Assembly: GCF_000142805.1 (NCBI RefSeq)
Contig: NC_013078.1
Coordinates: 558,001-622,000 of the forward strand
DNA length: 64,000 nt
Origin: Lachancea thermotolerans CBS 6340
Taxonomy: Eukaryota; Ascomycota; Saccharomycetes; Saccharomycetales; Saccharomycetaceae
Direction of reading: 5' to 3'
In this document: piece by piece, positions 49,778 to 59,508 of the stretch
Layout of the letters: each line of letters begins with the position of its first letter
How positions within the stretch are numbered: the first letter of the stretch is position 1
Position numbers and translations under genes: made by a program
The notes under the pieces: generated by a model
The model's input: only the letters and a program-made list of their open reading frames with translations
The model's database searches: none
What the model was told of the DNA's origin: nothing

Positions 49778-50292
49778 ATGAATTCTGTTACTGATGATTT
49801 TATTTTAAACTGGCAGCGAGGCTTTTTCTATGCGTTTTAACTATTACGTACCTCGTTGTCTATACATTTTATAATGACTGTTTATGACTTGAAAATGAAG
49901 GCAATGTCTGGAAAGCTCAAAGCTCTTGATTTTAAATGGAATGAGGAGGCTGCCAATGATTCTTATTTAGGAGCCCGAAAACAACAAGTAAAAAGCATTC
50001 CCGCGTTATAGGCGCTTGCTTCTTTCTAACCTGCTACAATATTTTCTCGCATGTTGTATTCTTCACATCATATCAAAGCACGGTGGATCGTTACCATCTA
50101 TAAGCGCGCAATGAGGAGCACATGCCTTTCGCGCGAGGCCTTTCTGTAAAGGTCAAAATGATTTTATTTTGAGTGCTCCCTTATGAATATATTTAAGTGT
50201 TTTGTTATGTCACGCATTTACGCCCCACAAGTATACCCTTGAAAAGAGACAGAGAGGGAATAGCTACCATTTGAGTTCCAAAGAGACCTGAA
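49778..50292. other. Intergenic, HBT1 to SLZ1-like gene
   Basis: 515 bases, AT-rich, with several poly-A-signal-like stretches after HBT1. No gene or RNA recognised. Confidence 0.5.
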
Positions 50293-50811
50293 ATGCACCA
50301 TAACAAAGATAAATCTTCTGAAGCTCGTTTTTCCTACTTGCAGCTCGCTGTGGGCCCTATAAAAGGCTCGGCGGCTAAAGAACGTCAGCAAGGTAATCTG
50401 ACTTCGGACGGGCAGAAAAGGGAAGAACATAACGCCACAGAGCAAGCTAGCATTCGTGATGGAAAGCAAGCGTCCGGCCTTGAACCAAACCGAGAAGGGA
50501 GGCGCAAAGTGCAGGCCTGGGGCGGGTCGAAAAGTAAAAAGACGAGGTCTCAGGAATTCATGTTCAAGGAAATCAGAAAAGACCCCGCAGACTCATCCAT
50601 ACTTGTCGATCCAAATTCTGATAAATTGGAGAGCGCGCAAGCCCAGCTTCAGCTTCTATTCGACGACCTTGCCGGGGACCGTGAAGGCTCCGCAGCGCGC
50701 CAGCAAAGCACGATCGCGAAAATGCAGACAGACTTCAACAAAATACAGCACTGCGAAATAGATCCGCGTGAGCTCGACTCAGCTCCGTCTTACAGCTCTG
50801 CTAGATATTGA
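50293..50811 (+). CDS. SLZ1: Probable Slz1 (meiotic mRNA methylation complex), by position
   Basis: 172 residues from the ATG at 50293. Hydrophilic, with a C-terminal half that could form a short coiled coil (SDKLESAQAQLQLLFDDLAG ... TIAKMQTDFNKIQ). I cannot confirm the family by sequence. The place between HBT1/YNL195C and WHI3/YNL197C is that of SLZ1 (YNL196C), a sporulation-specific leucine-zipper protein that joins Mum2 and Ime4 in the mRNA m6A writer and is about 300 residues in S. cerevisiae. A meiotic URS1 sequence and a TATA box lie inside this frame (50358-50378), so the real start may be further down, for example the in-frame ATG at 50560, which would leave 83 residues. Confidence 0.45.
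   Translation: MHHNKDKSSEARFSYLQLAVGPIKGSAAKERQQGNLTSDGQKREEHNATEQASIRDGKQASGLEPNREGRRKVQAWGGSKSKKTRSQEFMFKEIRKDPADSSILVDPNSDKLESAQAQLQLLFDDLAGDREGSAARQQSTIAKMQTDFNKIQHCEIDPRELDSAPSYSSARY
50358..50378 (+). promoter_or_regulatory. TATA box and URS1-type meiotic element
   Basis: TATAAAAG (50358-50365) is followed directly by TCGGCGGCTAA (50368-50378), an exact match to the URS1 core bound by Ume6/Ime1. Both lie inside the annotated N-terminal part of the SLZ1-like frame. S. cerevisiae SLZ1 is a meiotic gene, so the element fits the locus. Confidence 0.55.
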
Positions 50812-51953
50812 GACGCGACAAGAGAAGATCGCGCCGGCTTTTCCCGATGCGTGGCGCGGACCGTAAAAGCTCACAGCTATAGTTCCTGAACCTGAATTCC
50901 AATTCAAACTGCTTCCAGGTACAACACCCACCGCTCATCATGCCCCAGCTGGCACGCTAATAAGCTAAAGCGTCGGCAGCACCAGACCCAAAAACTATGT
51001 CACGTGATCGTACTCTTGATACATGTGTTACCCTCCCGAGGGACTTATTCGTCGCACGTGATATACAGAGCCATGGGCCTTAGCTAATACGCGAGAGGTT
51101 CGTGAGCGTCAATGGGGTCAAACCTGAGATCCCGGTTGAGCTCCTGGCCAGTTTTGTTTTCTATTCCCCCTCCTATCCTGCTGCGGCGCGAGCTTATTCA
51201 CCAGTCCTCATGCGCGATCACTCATTCCGCCTCTGTTGCCAAGCAATCATCTTTTACTCGCCTGTCGGCACAGTTCTTGCTTTCGGAGAATGCACGTGGC
51301 ACGACAAGCCCGAGCAGACATAACGCTCGCGTCTCTACGTTTCGCGTGTGTCAACGTGAGGAGCCCCAATAGCGGATCGCCCTATCAAGAAACTTAATAT
51401 ACCAGTTCGTTACAAACCGGCCCGTCTTAACTACGCAATGCGGATGCACGATAGGGATACAGGCAAGTACTACTAGCGACACGGCGGCGACCGGAAAGTT
51501 ATATCTAAACTATGGAAACACAACCTGAAAAAATGATGAAAATTTTTATTTCCTAATAAACAGGAGGGTATTTTCGGACGAGGAGGGAGAAAGGAGGTGG
51601 CAGGTGAAAAAACACAAAAAATAAGGAAATTCAACCACGAAGCAGGTGTTTGACCACCAAAAGATTGAAAGTACACACGATAGAGTGGCCACTCTGCAGA
51701 GAACGAGTGTTTCAGAGAAGTAAGGAACCTTGAAGGCATTATTTTGCAAGGCCAATCGACCCTACTACGACCGATAGTACTTTTGTTTCCGCACGCTGCC
51801 ATAGTCGTGGGTCTAGCCTTACCAGAAACTTGCGAGTGCAGTGTAAATTCTGCTCGTTGAAAGGCTCAAAACGCATTCGCACACGCAGTCAGCGCTCCAT
51901 TAACAGCAGTGCGCCACTGCTAGAAGCAATTCCGACAGCAGCAGGTGCTAACA
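50812..51953. promoter_or_regulatory. WHI3 promoter region
   Basis: 1.14 kb between the SLZ1-like gene and WHI3. It has three CACGTG boxes (51001-51006, 51055-51060, 51293-51298). The first sits in TGTCACGTGATCGT (50998-51011), a 14-base element repeated in the SHS1-GCR2 promoter. No other gene recognised. Confidence 0.6.
50998..51011 (+). promoter_or_regulatory. Shared element TGTCACRTGATCGT, copy 1
   Basis: TGTCACGTGATCGT in the WHI3 promoter, identical except for one purine to two copies at 56270-56283 (minus strand) and 56835-56848. The E-box half suits a bHLH factor such as Cbf1; the GATCGT half is unexplained. Confidence 0.55.
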
Positions 51954-53873
51954 ATGTCCGTGGTCAACAGCACTTCGCCCCTTGACAACAGTGGGTTCTC
52001 CTTGCATCGCGGGTTCAGCACGAGCTCCGAGAATTTGGGAGGCATCGGCACACCCGGCAACTCGTCCCCGGCCCACCAGGGCTCGTTGGGCATCGCGGGC
52101 TCCAGCTCCAGCAACAATTCGCCACTGCATCTCGCCACCATGCTTAACAACCTTGCATTGACGGGTTCGGCCTCGCAGGGAAACAGCAGCTCCTCGGGTC
52201 AGGGGCCCTTCTTGTTGAGACTGAAGAATGTGCCGCAGGACATTACGCTAAGGGAGTGTTATGCGATTTTCGCCCTTGCGCACGGTGTCAACACCGTCGA
52301 GCTCGCCAGACAACCCAGTGATATCAACAACTTCGACAAGATTTGCGAGGTGGTTGCCAGATTCGACTCTTTGCATTTGGTGTCCCAGTATGCCACCATA
52401 CTTGACAGCAAGCCGCACATTTTCGGCCCCGCCTTCCCGTACAAGCCTCAAGTCGAGGTTCTCGATGAGTTGACTCAGCAGCATATTCCTTTTGACAAAA
52501 GTTTATCCCCCCGGCACCAGCTTCATACATTACCGCAACCCAACCTACAGCATTCCCAAACCCTTGACCAAAGACAGCACCCGCAACCCCAGCCGCCATC
52601 CCTGCAACAGCGGTCCCAGCAACAGCAACCACAGCAACCACAGCAACAACAGCAACAACAGCAACAACAGCAACAACAGCAACAACAACAGCAACAACAG
52701 CAACAACAACAACCAAATGCATTCCAACTACCCGGTTCTTCTAACGTGGTCTCGCCACCACAGTCTGCATCCTCTGCCAAAAGACCTGGCTTGTACGGCC
52801 AGCGGTCGAGATTTTCCTTTTCCGATTCTTTCAACGCAGACAGCTCACAACAATCCCAAGGTACAAACCAAGATATCGCCAGTGCTCCCTTCAAGTCACA
52901 AGATGTTGGCAAATCGTTTTTGCTTATGGAAAACGACGAAATCAACGAAAGCATTTGGGGATCAAACGGCGGTGTGCCTTCAAGCATAAGCGGCCTCGCA
53001 ACCACATCGCAGCCACCTACTCCTTCAATGGAATGGGGGCCTCCACAAAGAAGACAGAGTTCTTCTTTCTTTTCTAGTGTGAACACAGGCACTGTTCCAG
53101 CCAACGAGCTCGCCAGTATGCACATTGCTTCCGCAATTCCTCATCAAATGGGCAGCGCTTTACAGCAGCACCCAAATCTCCCTTACGGACTTGTGGGTCA
53201 AGGATCCACCAGTACCGCTACCACTGCCACCGACTTGACCATAGCACCTAATTCGCAAAACCAGCAACCACCTCAAAGTCAGATTATCTCAGGAACTCAA
53301 CAACAACAGGAAACCCAGGCAAATAACGGCACGCCAAAAGCTTCCGCGCAAAGATCAAGCACGTCGAAAAGTTCGCAGCCCAATGTGAACGCGTCTCAGA
53401 AGACGCCGTCTTCCACTTCAATTTCCTCCAGTGGAGGCATTTCCCAGGTTGACCTGTCCTTGCTTGCCCGTGTTCCCCCCCCTGCGAACCCTGCTGATCA
53501 AAACCCACCTTGTAACACCTTATACGTCGGAAACTTACCACCAGACGCAACCGAGCATGAACTCCGTCAATTGTTCTCGACACAAAAGGGCTTTAGGAGA
53601 CTTTCTTTCAGAAATAAGAATACCAACGGCAATGGCCACGGTCCTATGTGTTTCGTGGAATTTGAGGATGTTGCCCATGCTACCCGCGCCTTAGCAGAGC
53701 TTTACGGAAGACAGCTTCCTCGCTCCGGAACCAGTCATAACAACAAAGGCGGAATTAGGTTAAGCTTTTCGAAAAACCCATTGGGCGTCAGAGGGCCTAA
53801 CAGCCGGAGAAGCGGAAACGGCGGCAGTGTTAGTAACGGCAACTACAGTTATGCCACTGCTTTCAGCAAATAA
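51954..53873 (+). CDS. WHI3: Whi3, polyQ RNA-binding cell-cycle regulator
   Basis: 639 residues from the ATG at 51954; the frame is open three codons further without an ATG. A conserved N-terminal block includes [21 protein letters not shown] long Gln-rich region follows, with an uninterrupted Q24 run, then family segments [38 protein letters not shown] and [19 protein letters not shown]. The RRM (about 518-605) starts [20 protein letters not shown]. The end is [17 protein letters not shown]. Whi3 binds CLN3 and other mRNAs, delays Start, and forms polyQ-dependent condensates involved in memory of pheromone deception and, in Ashbya, in spatial control of nuclear division. S. cerevisiae has the duplicates WHI3 (YNL197C) and WHI4 (YDL224C); this single copy keeps the Q-rich WHI3 form. 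Confidence 0.95.
   Translation: MSVVNSTSPLDNSGFSLHRGFSTSSENLGGIGTPGNSSPAHQGSLGIAGSSSSNNSPLHLATMLNNLALTGSASQGNSSSSGQGPFLLRLKNVPQDITLRECYAIFALAHGVNTVELARQPSDINNFDKICEVVARFDSLHLVSQYATILDSKPHIFGPAFPYKPQVEVLDELTQQHIPFDKSLSPRHQLHTLPQPNLQHSQTLDQRQHPQPQPPSLQQRSQQQQPQQPQQQQQQQQQQQQQQQQQQQQQQQQPNAFQLPGSSNVVSPPQSASSAKRPGLYGQRSRFSFSDSFNADSSQQSQGTNQDIASAPFKSQDVGKSFLLMENDEINESIWGSNGGVPSSISGLATTSQPPTPSMEWGPPQRRQSSSFFSSVNTGTVPANELASMHIASAIPHQMGSALQQHPNLPYGLVGQGSTSTATTATDLTIAPNSQNQQPPQSQIISGTQQQQETQANNGTPKASAQRSSTSKSSQPNVNASQKTPSSTSISSSGGISQVDLSLLARVPPPANPADQNPPCNTLYVGNLPPDATEHELRQLFSTQKGFRRLSFRNKNTNGNGHGPMCFVEFEDVAHATRALAELYGRQLPRSGTSHNNKGGIRLSFSKNPLGVRGPNSRRSGNGGSVSNGNYSYATAFSK
52641..52712 (+). repeat. CAA/CAG tract coding Q24 in WHI3
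   Basis: 72 bases of mixed CAG and CAA codons in a mostly CAG-CAA-CAA pattern, encoding 24 consecutive Gln. The regular codon mix suggests spread of a 9-base unit. It is preceded by shorter Q runs split by Pro. Confidence 0.95.
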
Positions 53874-54452
53874 CTGTGTCAGGATGCTGTTTCTCGAATT
53901 TTTCAGCCGGTGCTGTACTTCTGTTGTGATTTTTTTTTATTTTCTGCCAACCCAATATAAGCCGAAACGTTAGATCGCTGTCCACTTAGTGTTTCCCAAT
54001 CATGGCAACTTTGCCCCCAACAAATTTCGTTGAGAGAGCGAAATAAAATGCAAGCTCCTGTTTTTGAGCTTCCATCTAAGAATTGTTTTTCTCTCACTTG
54101 CTTGAGATTGCTTCATTACAAATTTAGACTTCAAAAAACCAGCCTCGGTTGCTTACTGCCCATTTTGTTTTTTCTCCCTGTAACCATACATTTAGACCTC
54201 ATCATCAATTATCCATTTTGACTTCACCGACATTGAGGATTAAAGTTTTCAAGCTCATTTCCTTTTTTGACCTTTAGCACCCATTTCATGCCTCACGCTG
54301 ATGACTTTCACCAACCTCCTGCATTCTCAATCATACTCTGCTACCACTAAAGGAACTATTTTATATACATTTTCCCATGTACATGCGTATGTGCTTGTAA
54401 TATCTAATATTGTCATTTTATAATTATAGCCAACAACTAGACTGGGGGGGCA
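53874..54452. other. Convergent 3' region, WHI3 / SHS1
   Basis: 579 AT-rich bases between two facing stop codons. It holds pyrimidine runs and TATATA-type polyadenylation signals. Nothing else recognised. Confidence 0.6.
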
Positions 54453-56087
54453 TTATGCCTTGCCACTCACTATAGATGCTAGATCAGTAACGCTTTCCTC
54501 CTTTTTCAACTTCGATTGAGGAGCCATCGACTGTTGTGCAGATTGTCTCGAGTTGAGGGAGGTGTTTGAACTGTTCAAGTGCTGCTGACGAAGTAGCTTT
54601 TCTCTCAGTTTCAACTCGGCAGCCCTCTTCTCTAAGTCCTGAATTCGCTTTTGAAGCTCCTTGGCGGACTGTGCCTCTAATTCTTCGAGCTTCTGCTGTT
54701 TGGCGATTATGCGCTCATGCTTCAATACATAAGGAACAGTCTCTGAGATGTTTCTCAGCTTTGACTTGTCAGGGGAACCGGGCGTCGAGGTGCGTGGTGA
54801 ATTCTTGATGTTTTGAATGATCTCTTCATTGCCACGCCTTATGCTTTGTGACATTTGTCTCAAAGCAGGGGAGTCAGAGACGCCTTGGCTAATTTCTTTG
54901 GAATCGGGAGTTGTTGGAGTTTCAGACTGAGGTGGCATGGCCAGAGAGTTTGTGGACTTAAACTGACCTGTGGTGATCAGCGAGGCAAAGTTAGATAAGC
55001 TTGGTGCCGCAGAGTCCCGTTTGCTAGACTCGCCCTTCTCTTTGTCCATGTCCCATTCAGAGACTGACGACAACTTCTCCGCTCTGTAGTTTTCGTACAG
55101 GAAGTTCTGAGTAGTGTCTTTGAACTCTTGGAAGTGAGAGCCGAATAGAACGTTCTTCAGAACTCGGAGGTCAGAAATCGAGTCATCGTCCACACGCATC
55201 TCGCCCCAAGGATAAAGCCTTACGTATTCACCGTTTTCGTTCTTCTCGTCGGAGCACATGATGGCGAATGGCTGCATCATTGCGAGGGCTTGGTTCTCCT
55301 CAATCGTCTCGATGTCGTCCTCCTCGGGATCGACCTCAAACTTGTAGACTGGAACGTGGAAGCGCTCGACGTCGTCCATAATTTGCCTCTTGAACTTGAT
55401 TAGTTCCTCTGGAGTGAACGAGTCTGCTCGAGAAATTATTGGTAGAACATTTGTGTACCGCGAAAGACGCTTGATCATCTCAACGTCCATTTCTCTGAGC
55501 CCGTGGCCCGTGGGCGGGATAAAATACAAGGTGACATGGACTCTGGTGTCCTCGAAGCGGGGGTTTCTTTTGACACGGGTCTCTTCCGCTAGCACCTGGT
55601 CGAACTGCTGCTCGAGAAAAGCGGTGATCTCGTCGAAACACATTGTGTTGTCGAGGTTTTCGCCGAGCCCATGGGTCTTGACCAGGTTGAACGAGATTTT
55701 GTCCTGGCTGTGGGAATTGCTCTGGGCCGAAGACGACGCCTCGCTGGACATGGAGGACCGCGACGGAGGCTGCTCTGCGCCGGTCGCGATCTCAACGGAC
55801 GTGGACGTTATGGTGATGCCGGGCTCGAAATGCTCGCGCGACGCATCGAACTGAGCCATGTGTGACGGAATGCCATTCTTGGAGTTGTAGGAAACGACCA
55901 TGGTGGGCTTGGCGATCTGCACACGCGGGTTGAAAGCCAGCTGCGGCGCGTCCATGGCGAAGCGGTGTGGGAATATGGGGCTCTCGAGCAGATTGTTTGC
56001 GAACGTGGTCTTACCGGTGCCGGAGTCGCCGACTAGCATGAGCGAGTAATTGATGCCGCGCTTGTGCTCCTTCTTGCGGCGGTACAT
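54453..56087 (-). CDS. SHS1: Shs1, septin
   Basis: 544 residues from the ATG at 56087 (MYRRKKEHKRGINYSLMLVG); the frame continues upstream without an ATG and with odd Pro-rich content. The polybasic RRKKEHKRG precedes the P-loop GDSGTGKT (about 19-26). Septin motifs follow: VKTHGLGENLDNTMCFDE, LYFIPPTGHGLREMDVE, NVLPIISRADSFTPEELIKF and the septin-unique region around YKFEVDPEEDD. A C-terminal coiled coil spans about 455-515 (LEELEAQSAKELQKRIQDLE). The end DLASIVSGKA matches S. cerevisiae Shs1. Shs1 caps or curves septin filaments at the bud neck as an alternative terminal subunit to Cdc11. It is YDL225W. Confidence 0.95.
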   Translation of the reverse strand: MYRRKKEHKRGINYSLMLVGDSGTGKTTFANNLLESPIFPHRFAMDAPQLAFNPRVQIAKPTMVVSYNSKNGIPSHMAQFDASREHFEPGITITSTSVEIATGAEQPPSRSSMSSEASSSAQSNSHSQDKISFNLVKTHGLGENLDNTMCFDEITAFLEQQFDQVLAEETRVKRNPRFEDTRVHVTLYFIPPTGHGLREMDVEMIKRLSRYTNVLPIISRADSFTPEELIKFKRQIMDDVERFHVPVYKFEVDPEEDDIETIEENQALAMMQPFAIMCSDEKNENGEYVRLYPWGEMRVDDDSISDLRVLKNVLFGSHFQEFKDTTQNFLYENYRAEKLSSVSEWDMDKEKGESSKRDSAAPSLSNFASLITTGQFKSTNSLAMPPQSETPTTPDSKEISQGVSDSPALRQMSQSIRRGNEEIIQNIKNSPRTSTPGSPDKSKLRNISETVPYVLKHERIIAKQQKLEELEAQSAKELQKRIQDLEKRAAELKLREKLLRQQHLNSSNTSLNSRQSAQQSMAPQSKLKKEESVTDLASIVSGKA

Positions 56088-56269
56088 GACGGTGCGAGGC
56101 GGGGGGTTCGGTGGCTCCAGGATCGGGGTTGGTGGTGGGCGTGGTGTAAATAGGCGTCGACCTTGTCGAATCAAAAGAATGCGCGGGAGCGGTCACGTGC
56201 CCTGCGTGCAGGATGACATGCGAGTCCGTAGCGGATGAGATTTAAATTCCGTGTAGGGTGATAATACGC

Positions 56270-56283
56270 ACGATCATGTGACA
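56270..56283 (-). promoter_or_regulatory. Shared element TGTCACRTGATCGT, copy 2
   Basis: Reads TGTCACATGATCGT on the minus strand, 183 bases or so upstream of SHS1 and facing it. Identical to copy 3 over 14 bases. Confidence 0.55.
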
Positions 56284-56834
56284 ATAAAAATAGCTATGTA
56301 CTAAATAGTCACGTGGCTCATAAATCTAGTCACTGTGTACGCACTATATCCGTACAAGCGGATGTCATCTCGCGATCACGAGGTTCACTCTTCTGCCAGC
56401 TTCTCCGCAGAACGCGGCAGCGGGCCGCGCAGGCTTGGAACGCAGCGAGAAGAGGCTACGGAGGGGCGTTAGTCGTCCGGTTTTGGGAAAAGAGAGTTCA
56501 CTCCCAGCTTACTCAGACTCTACAAGCCGTTCGTCTCCGGCCCAGCCGCAGGCCCTCTTCCGGCGTGCGCCCTCGCAGCGGCCCGTCGTGCCCAGATTTT
56601 GTTCTGGTACCCTTTACAATGCCCTCTCTCACTACCCCAGTCTAGCTTTCGAGCACGTGATCTGAAGATCGCATGCCACTGCTTGCCCCGGCCGCAGCCG
56701 AACCCGGACAAGAAGCGTTTAGACCCTCGCAAGCACACCGCTTCAGCATACGCCCAGCACGCGTCCCAGCACGCGCCCCAGGCCTCTAGCCGGGCGCCGT
56801 CCCCGTCATCCGTACTCAATGATTACATAGTATA

Positions 56835-56848
56835 TGTCACATGATCGT
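56835..56848 (+). promoter_or_regulatory. Shared element TGTCACRTGATCGT, copy 3
   Basis: TGTCACATGATCGT about 390 bases upstream of GCR2. With flanks, TATGTCACRTGATCGTA is shared with the WHI3 promoter copy over 17 bases with one purine difference. Confidence 0.55.
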
Positions 56849-57239
56849 ATGCACCGAACGCTTCTATGCACGTGACACGCAAACTTTAACTCTAAGTCAC
56901 GTGCCTAGATCACTCTTCGCCGCAGGTGATCGTATACGAGTTGGCCTTTGTAGCCAAAAACTCGTTATTACGACATGGAAAAGCGCGCGCATAGCACAAT
57001 AGAAGGCCCGGAGGGCCAGCAAGCGCAGCCCTTGTAGCGCAATTCGTAGTAGAAGTAGCCGGGTTAGTAGCAGTGGCCATGCGTCAAGAGCGGCCGCGTT
57101 TCGCGGGCCCTTTTGCGAGCCCTCGCCTGCACTCGTGTATAGGTATTGTCGACATTTACAGTTGCGTGATGCGCAGGATGTACGTTCGACAAGACAACAG
57201 CAGGGCGACGACAGGCATCGCGCGTTGCAAGCCTTGAAG

Positions 57240-58430
57240 ATGAGCTACGTTCGCCGAGACTCTAGCGGATCGGTGACATCGGCCGGCATCATGCACCACC
57301 AGAGCAAGCTGGACGTCTTCATCATCAAAGCGCACCGGCTGCTGTCCAACGGGGCCGCAATCAACGGCGACGACGTGAGCCTTGTGAACACGGGGTCCAG
57401 TTCGAGCTCGCCCCAGGGCGGCGCGGGAGCTGCGGGCGGCACCGGCGCAGGCAGCGCCGCTGCCAGCGGGGCCAGCCCGCAGCAGGACCTGGCGCTGTTC
57501 CAGCGGCTGTCGCAGCTGTACAACGCGACGATCTCCACGAGCCTGTTGGACGACAACTCGACGTCGCCCAAGTCTGCGATCGAGCTGTACCAGCGGTTCC
57601 AGCAGATCCTAAAGGAGCTGGAGCTCAGCTACGACGTCAGCCCTTACGGCAAGTACTTCCGGCGCCTGGAGAACGGCATGTGGCAGATCAGGGACGACTC
57701 CGAGCTGGTGAGCGATCAGCTGTGGCAGCTCGTGTCCGTCTCGATCAGCACCGTCTACGACGCCAAGACGGGCCAGATGCTGAACCAGACGCGCCGCCGC
57801 GTCAACAGCATGGCGACCTCGTCCAAGAACTCGCCCTCTGAGGTGATCGACCACACACTGCCGCAGCAGCTGCAGAAAAGGCTCCAGAAGCTCCAGCAAG
57901 ACAACAAACACAACTACTACACGACGCCCGCGAGCCCGTCTCTCGCGGTCGCACCCAACAGCAACGGCAGTGGCAACGCCAACGGCGGTGCAAACGGCAT
58001 GGCCAACGGCATGGTCAACGGCACCACTAACGGCATTGGCATCGGCATCGGCACGGGCGCTGGGGCCGTGAACCGGTCCTCCAGTTCCGGTAGCACACCG
58101 CTCGGCAAGCGCAAGTACGTGGGCATCGGCACGCCCGACGAGGACGCGGTCGAGGAGCTCCTGCAGCTGGCCACCAAAAAGCCCAGAACCGACCTGCCTA
58201 CCATTGATGAAGATATTCCACAACAAACACTGCCATCCAGGGCCCTCACGTCCAAAGAAGCTGACCTCTACGACCGGCTGCTGCGCGAAAAGGACGATCG
58301 GGTCAAGCAGCTCGAGGCCGACCTCGAATCCCAGCGCCAGGAGACGCTATGGCTCCGCAAAATGCTGCTAGAGGATCTGGCTTGCATAAGGAGCATGCTG
58401 CACAAGAAAGCCAGCCCCGGGAGGTCGTGA
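57240..58430 (+). CDS. GCR2: Gcr2, coactivator of glycolytic genes
   Basis: 396 residues from the ATG at 57240; the frame runs 35 codons further up without an ATG. S. cerevisiae Gcr2 begins MHHQTKLDVFII, which matches MHHQSKLDVFII here at 57291, so that ATG is an alternative start (379 residues). Other family blocks are STSPKSAIELYQRFQQILKE, SPYGKYFRRLENGMWQIRDD, LPQQLQKRLQKLQQD, DEDAVEELLQLATKKPR and the C-terminal coiled coil LESQRQETLWLRKMLLEDLA. Gcr2 joins Gcr1 and Rap1 at glycolytic and ribosomal promoters. The protein is shorter than in S. cerevisiae (534) by loss of Asn-rich spacers. GC content of the third codon position is visibly high. Confidence 0.93.
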   Translation: MSYVRRDSSGSVTSAGIMHHQSKLDVFIIKAHRLLSNGAAINGDDVSLVNTGSSSSSPQGGAGAAGGTGAGSAAASGASPQQDLALFQRLSQLYNATISTSLLDDNSTSPKSAIELYQRFQQILKELELSYDVSPYGKYFRRLENGMWQIRDDSELVSDQLWQLVSVSISTVYDAKTGQMLNQTRRRVNSMATSSKNSPSEVIDHTLPQQLQKRLQKLQQDNKHNYYTTPASPSLAVAPNSNGSGNANGGANGMANGMVNGTTNGIGIGIGTGAGAVNRSSSSGSTPLGKRKYVGIGTPDEDAVEELLQLATKKPRTDLPTIDEDIPQQTLPSRALTSKEADLYDRLLREKDDRVKQLEADLESQRQETLWLRKMLLEDLACIRSMLHKKASPGRS

Positions 58431-59508
58431 TTCGCCTCCGCCGGATCCAAAATGTAATAATATTGTACCTGTAAGTATATAATGAAGGGCTCAGACATGG
58501 CATCTAGAGGAAGCTACCACACCGAAAGCCTGTTGTGCGGCCGCGCCGGGGCCTCCGCTAAGGCAGACTGCAGATCAGCTTTCAGCCGCACGCTCCCGTG
58601 ACGCTGGAGAGGGACAAGAAAATGACGGTGAGCGCTTTCCCTTGCAAGGGCTTAAGCAGGTATTACGCGCGTTGAATCCCGGTGCTTTTCAAGAGAGAGC
58701 CCTGGTGTCTTTATGGTTTTAAGTTGTGCACTGGCGAGGGCCTTTTTCAGCTTGAGAAGAGCGCTAGTTTCTTATAATAATGGGCTTGAAAAGCGATTTT
58801 CGCTCAATGGAGAGATACTCCCAAACAAACACAAGACCGAAGCGTATTGGGATCGAGGCAAGTAGTGAGGTTAGTGGTCACATCTCTTAAAGGAACTGCC
58901 AGGGCCATTGGACCTATGAGTGCTAATTAGCCTGTGTTCGTCATTAGTGACTATCTCGTTCAGGTCTCGCTGAAGGCCTCAATCTTTAAGAGCACGCTCA
59001 GTCTTTTAGACGTCGCCCGCGGGGGCCGCCAGGTGCTATTTTCCAATTCTGCGTGGCGACCTTCCGTATAGTGATCTACAGTGATTCCCTCGGAACGCTA
59101 CGTTCGCCGTGTGAACACTTCAAACACCAGAGTTTAGGAGTCTGGCGTACCTCTAACGCAGAAATAGGAGACTCCGATGATTCAGCGTACTCCACGCTGG
59201 CCAGCGAAGCGCGGCCACGGCGTCTCAGGGTACTACGCAATATTGGTTCGTCCGCAGTGATGTCTCACGTAACTTGAGCGCCCGCCCGCCATGGCCCAGC
59301 GCTCATGCCAGCTTGTCGACAATTGGGTGCCAGTACGCCTTCTAGCGTTTGACAGGGCCTCGGGGGCTTTGGAAGCCCCCGGCGAAGCCGCCCTTCCAAG
59401 TGTAGATATCACTCCGTACGCTAATTTGCTATTCTGCCAGCTTTAATAAAGGGCACCATCTTAACTGTGGAGCACCTTCTCTTCCCCTAGAGCCAAAAGC
59501 TCTTAGAA
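58431..59508. other. Intergenic, GCR2 to NNR1
   Basis: 1.08 kb. A perfect 9-bp inverted repeat with a 3-base loop (59361-59381) is the only strong structure. I searched for tRNA and snoRNA-like boxes and accept none. The frame at 59053 lacks family support. Confidence 0.55.
59361..59381. repeat. GC-rich perfect hairpin in the NNR1 promoter
   Basis: CGGGGGCTT, loop TGG, AAGCCCCCG: a 9-bp perfect stem 128-148 bases before the NNR1 start. It also reads as CGG-N15-CCG, so an inverted binding site for a zinc-cluster factor is possible. Confidence 0.7.

Larger units (their letters stand above)
56088..57239. promoter_or_regulatory. Divergent SHS1 / GCR2 promoter
   Basis: 1.15 kb with five CACGTG boxes (56194-56199, 56310-56315, 56654-56659, 56869-56874, 56898-56903) and two copies of TGTCACATGATCGT, at 56270-56283 (minus) and 56835-56848 (plus). 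A related GGTGATCGTA lies at 56925-56934. Open frames here lack good starts. Confidence 0.65.

Noticed and set aside
56088-57239. Centromere, because of CDEI-like RTCACRTG boxes
   Set aside because: No 80-160 base AT-rich CDEII and no CDEIII core beside any of the boxes.
57609-58226. Minus-strand ORF opposite GCR2
   Set aside because: Shadow caused by the GC-rich third positions of GCR2; no homology recognised.
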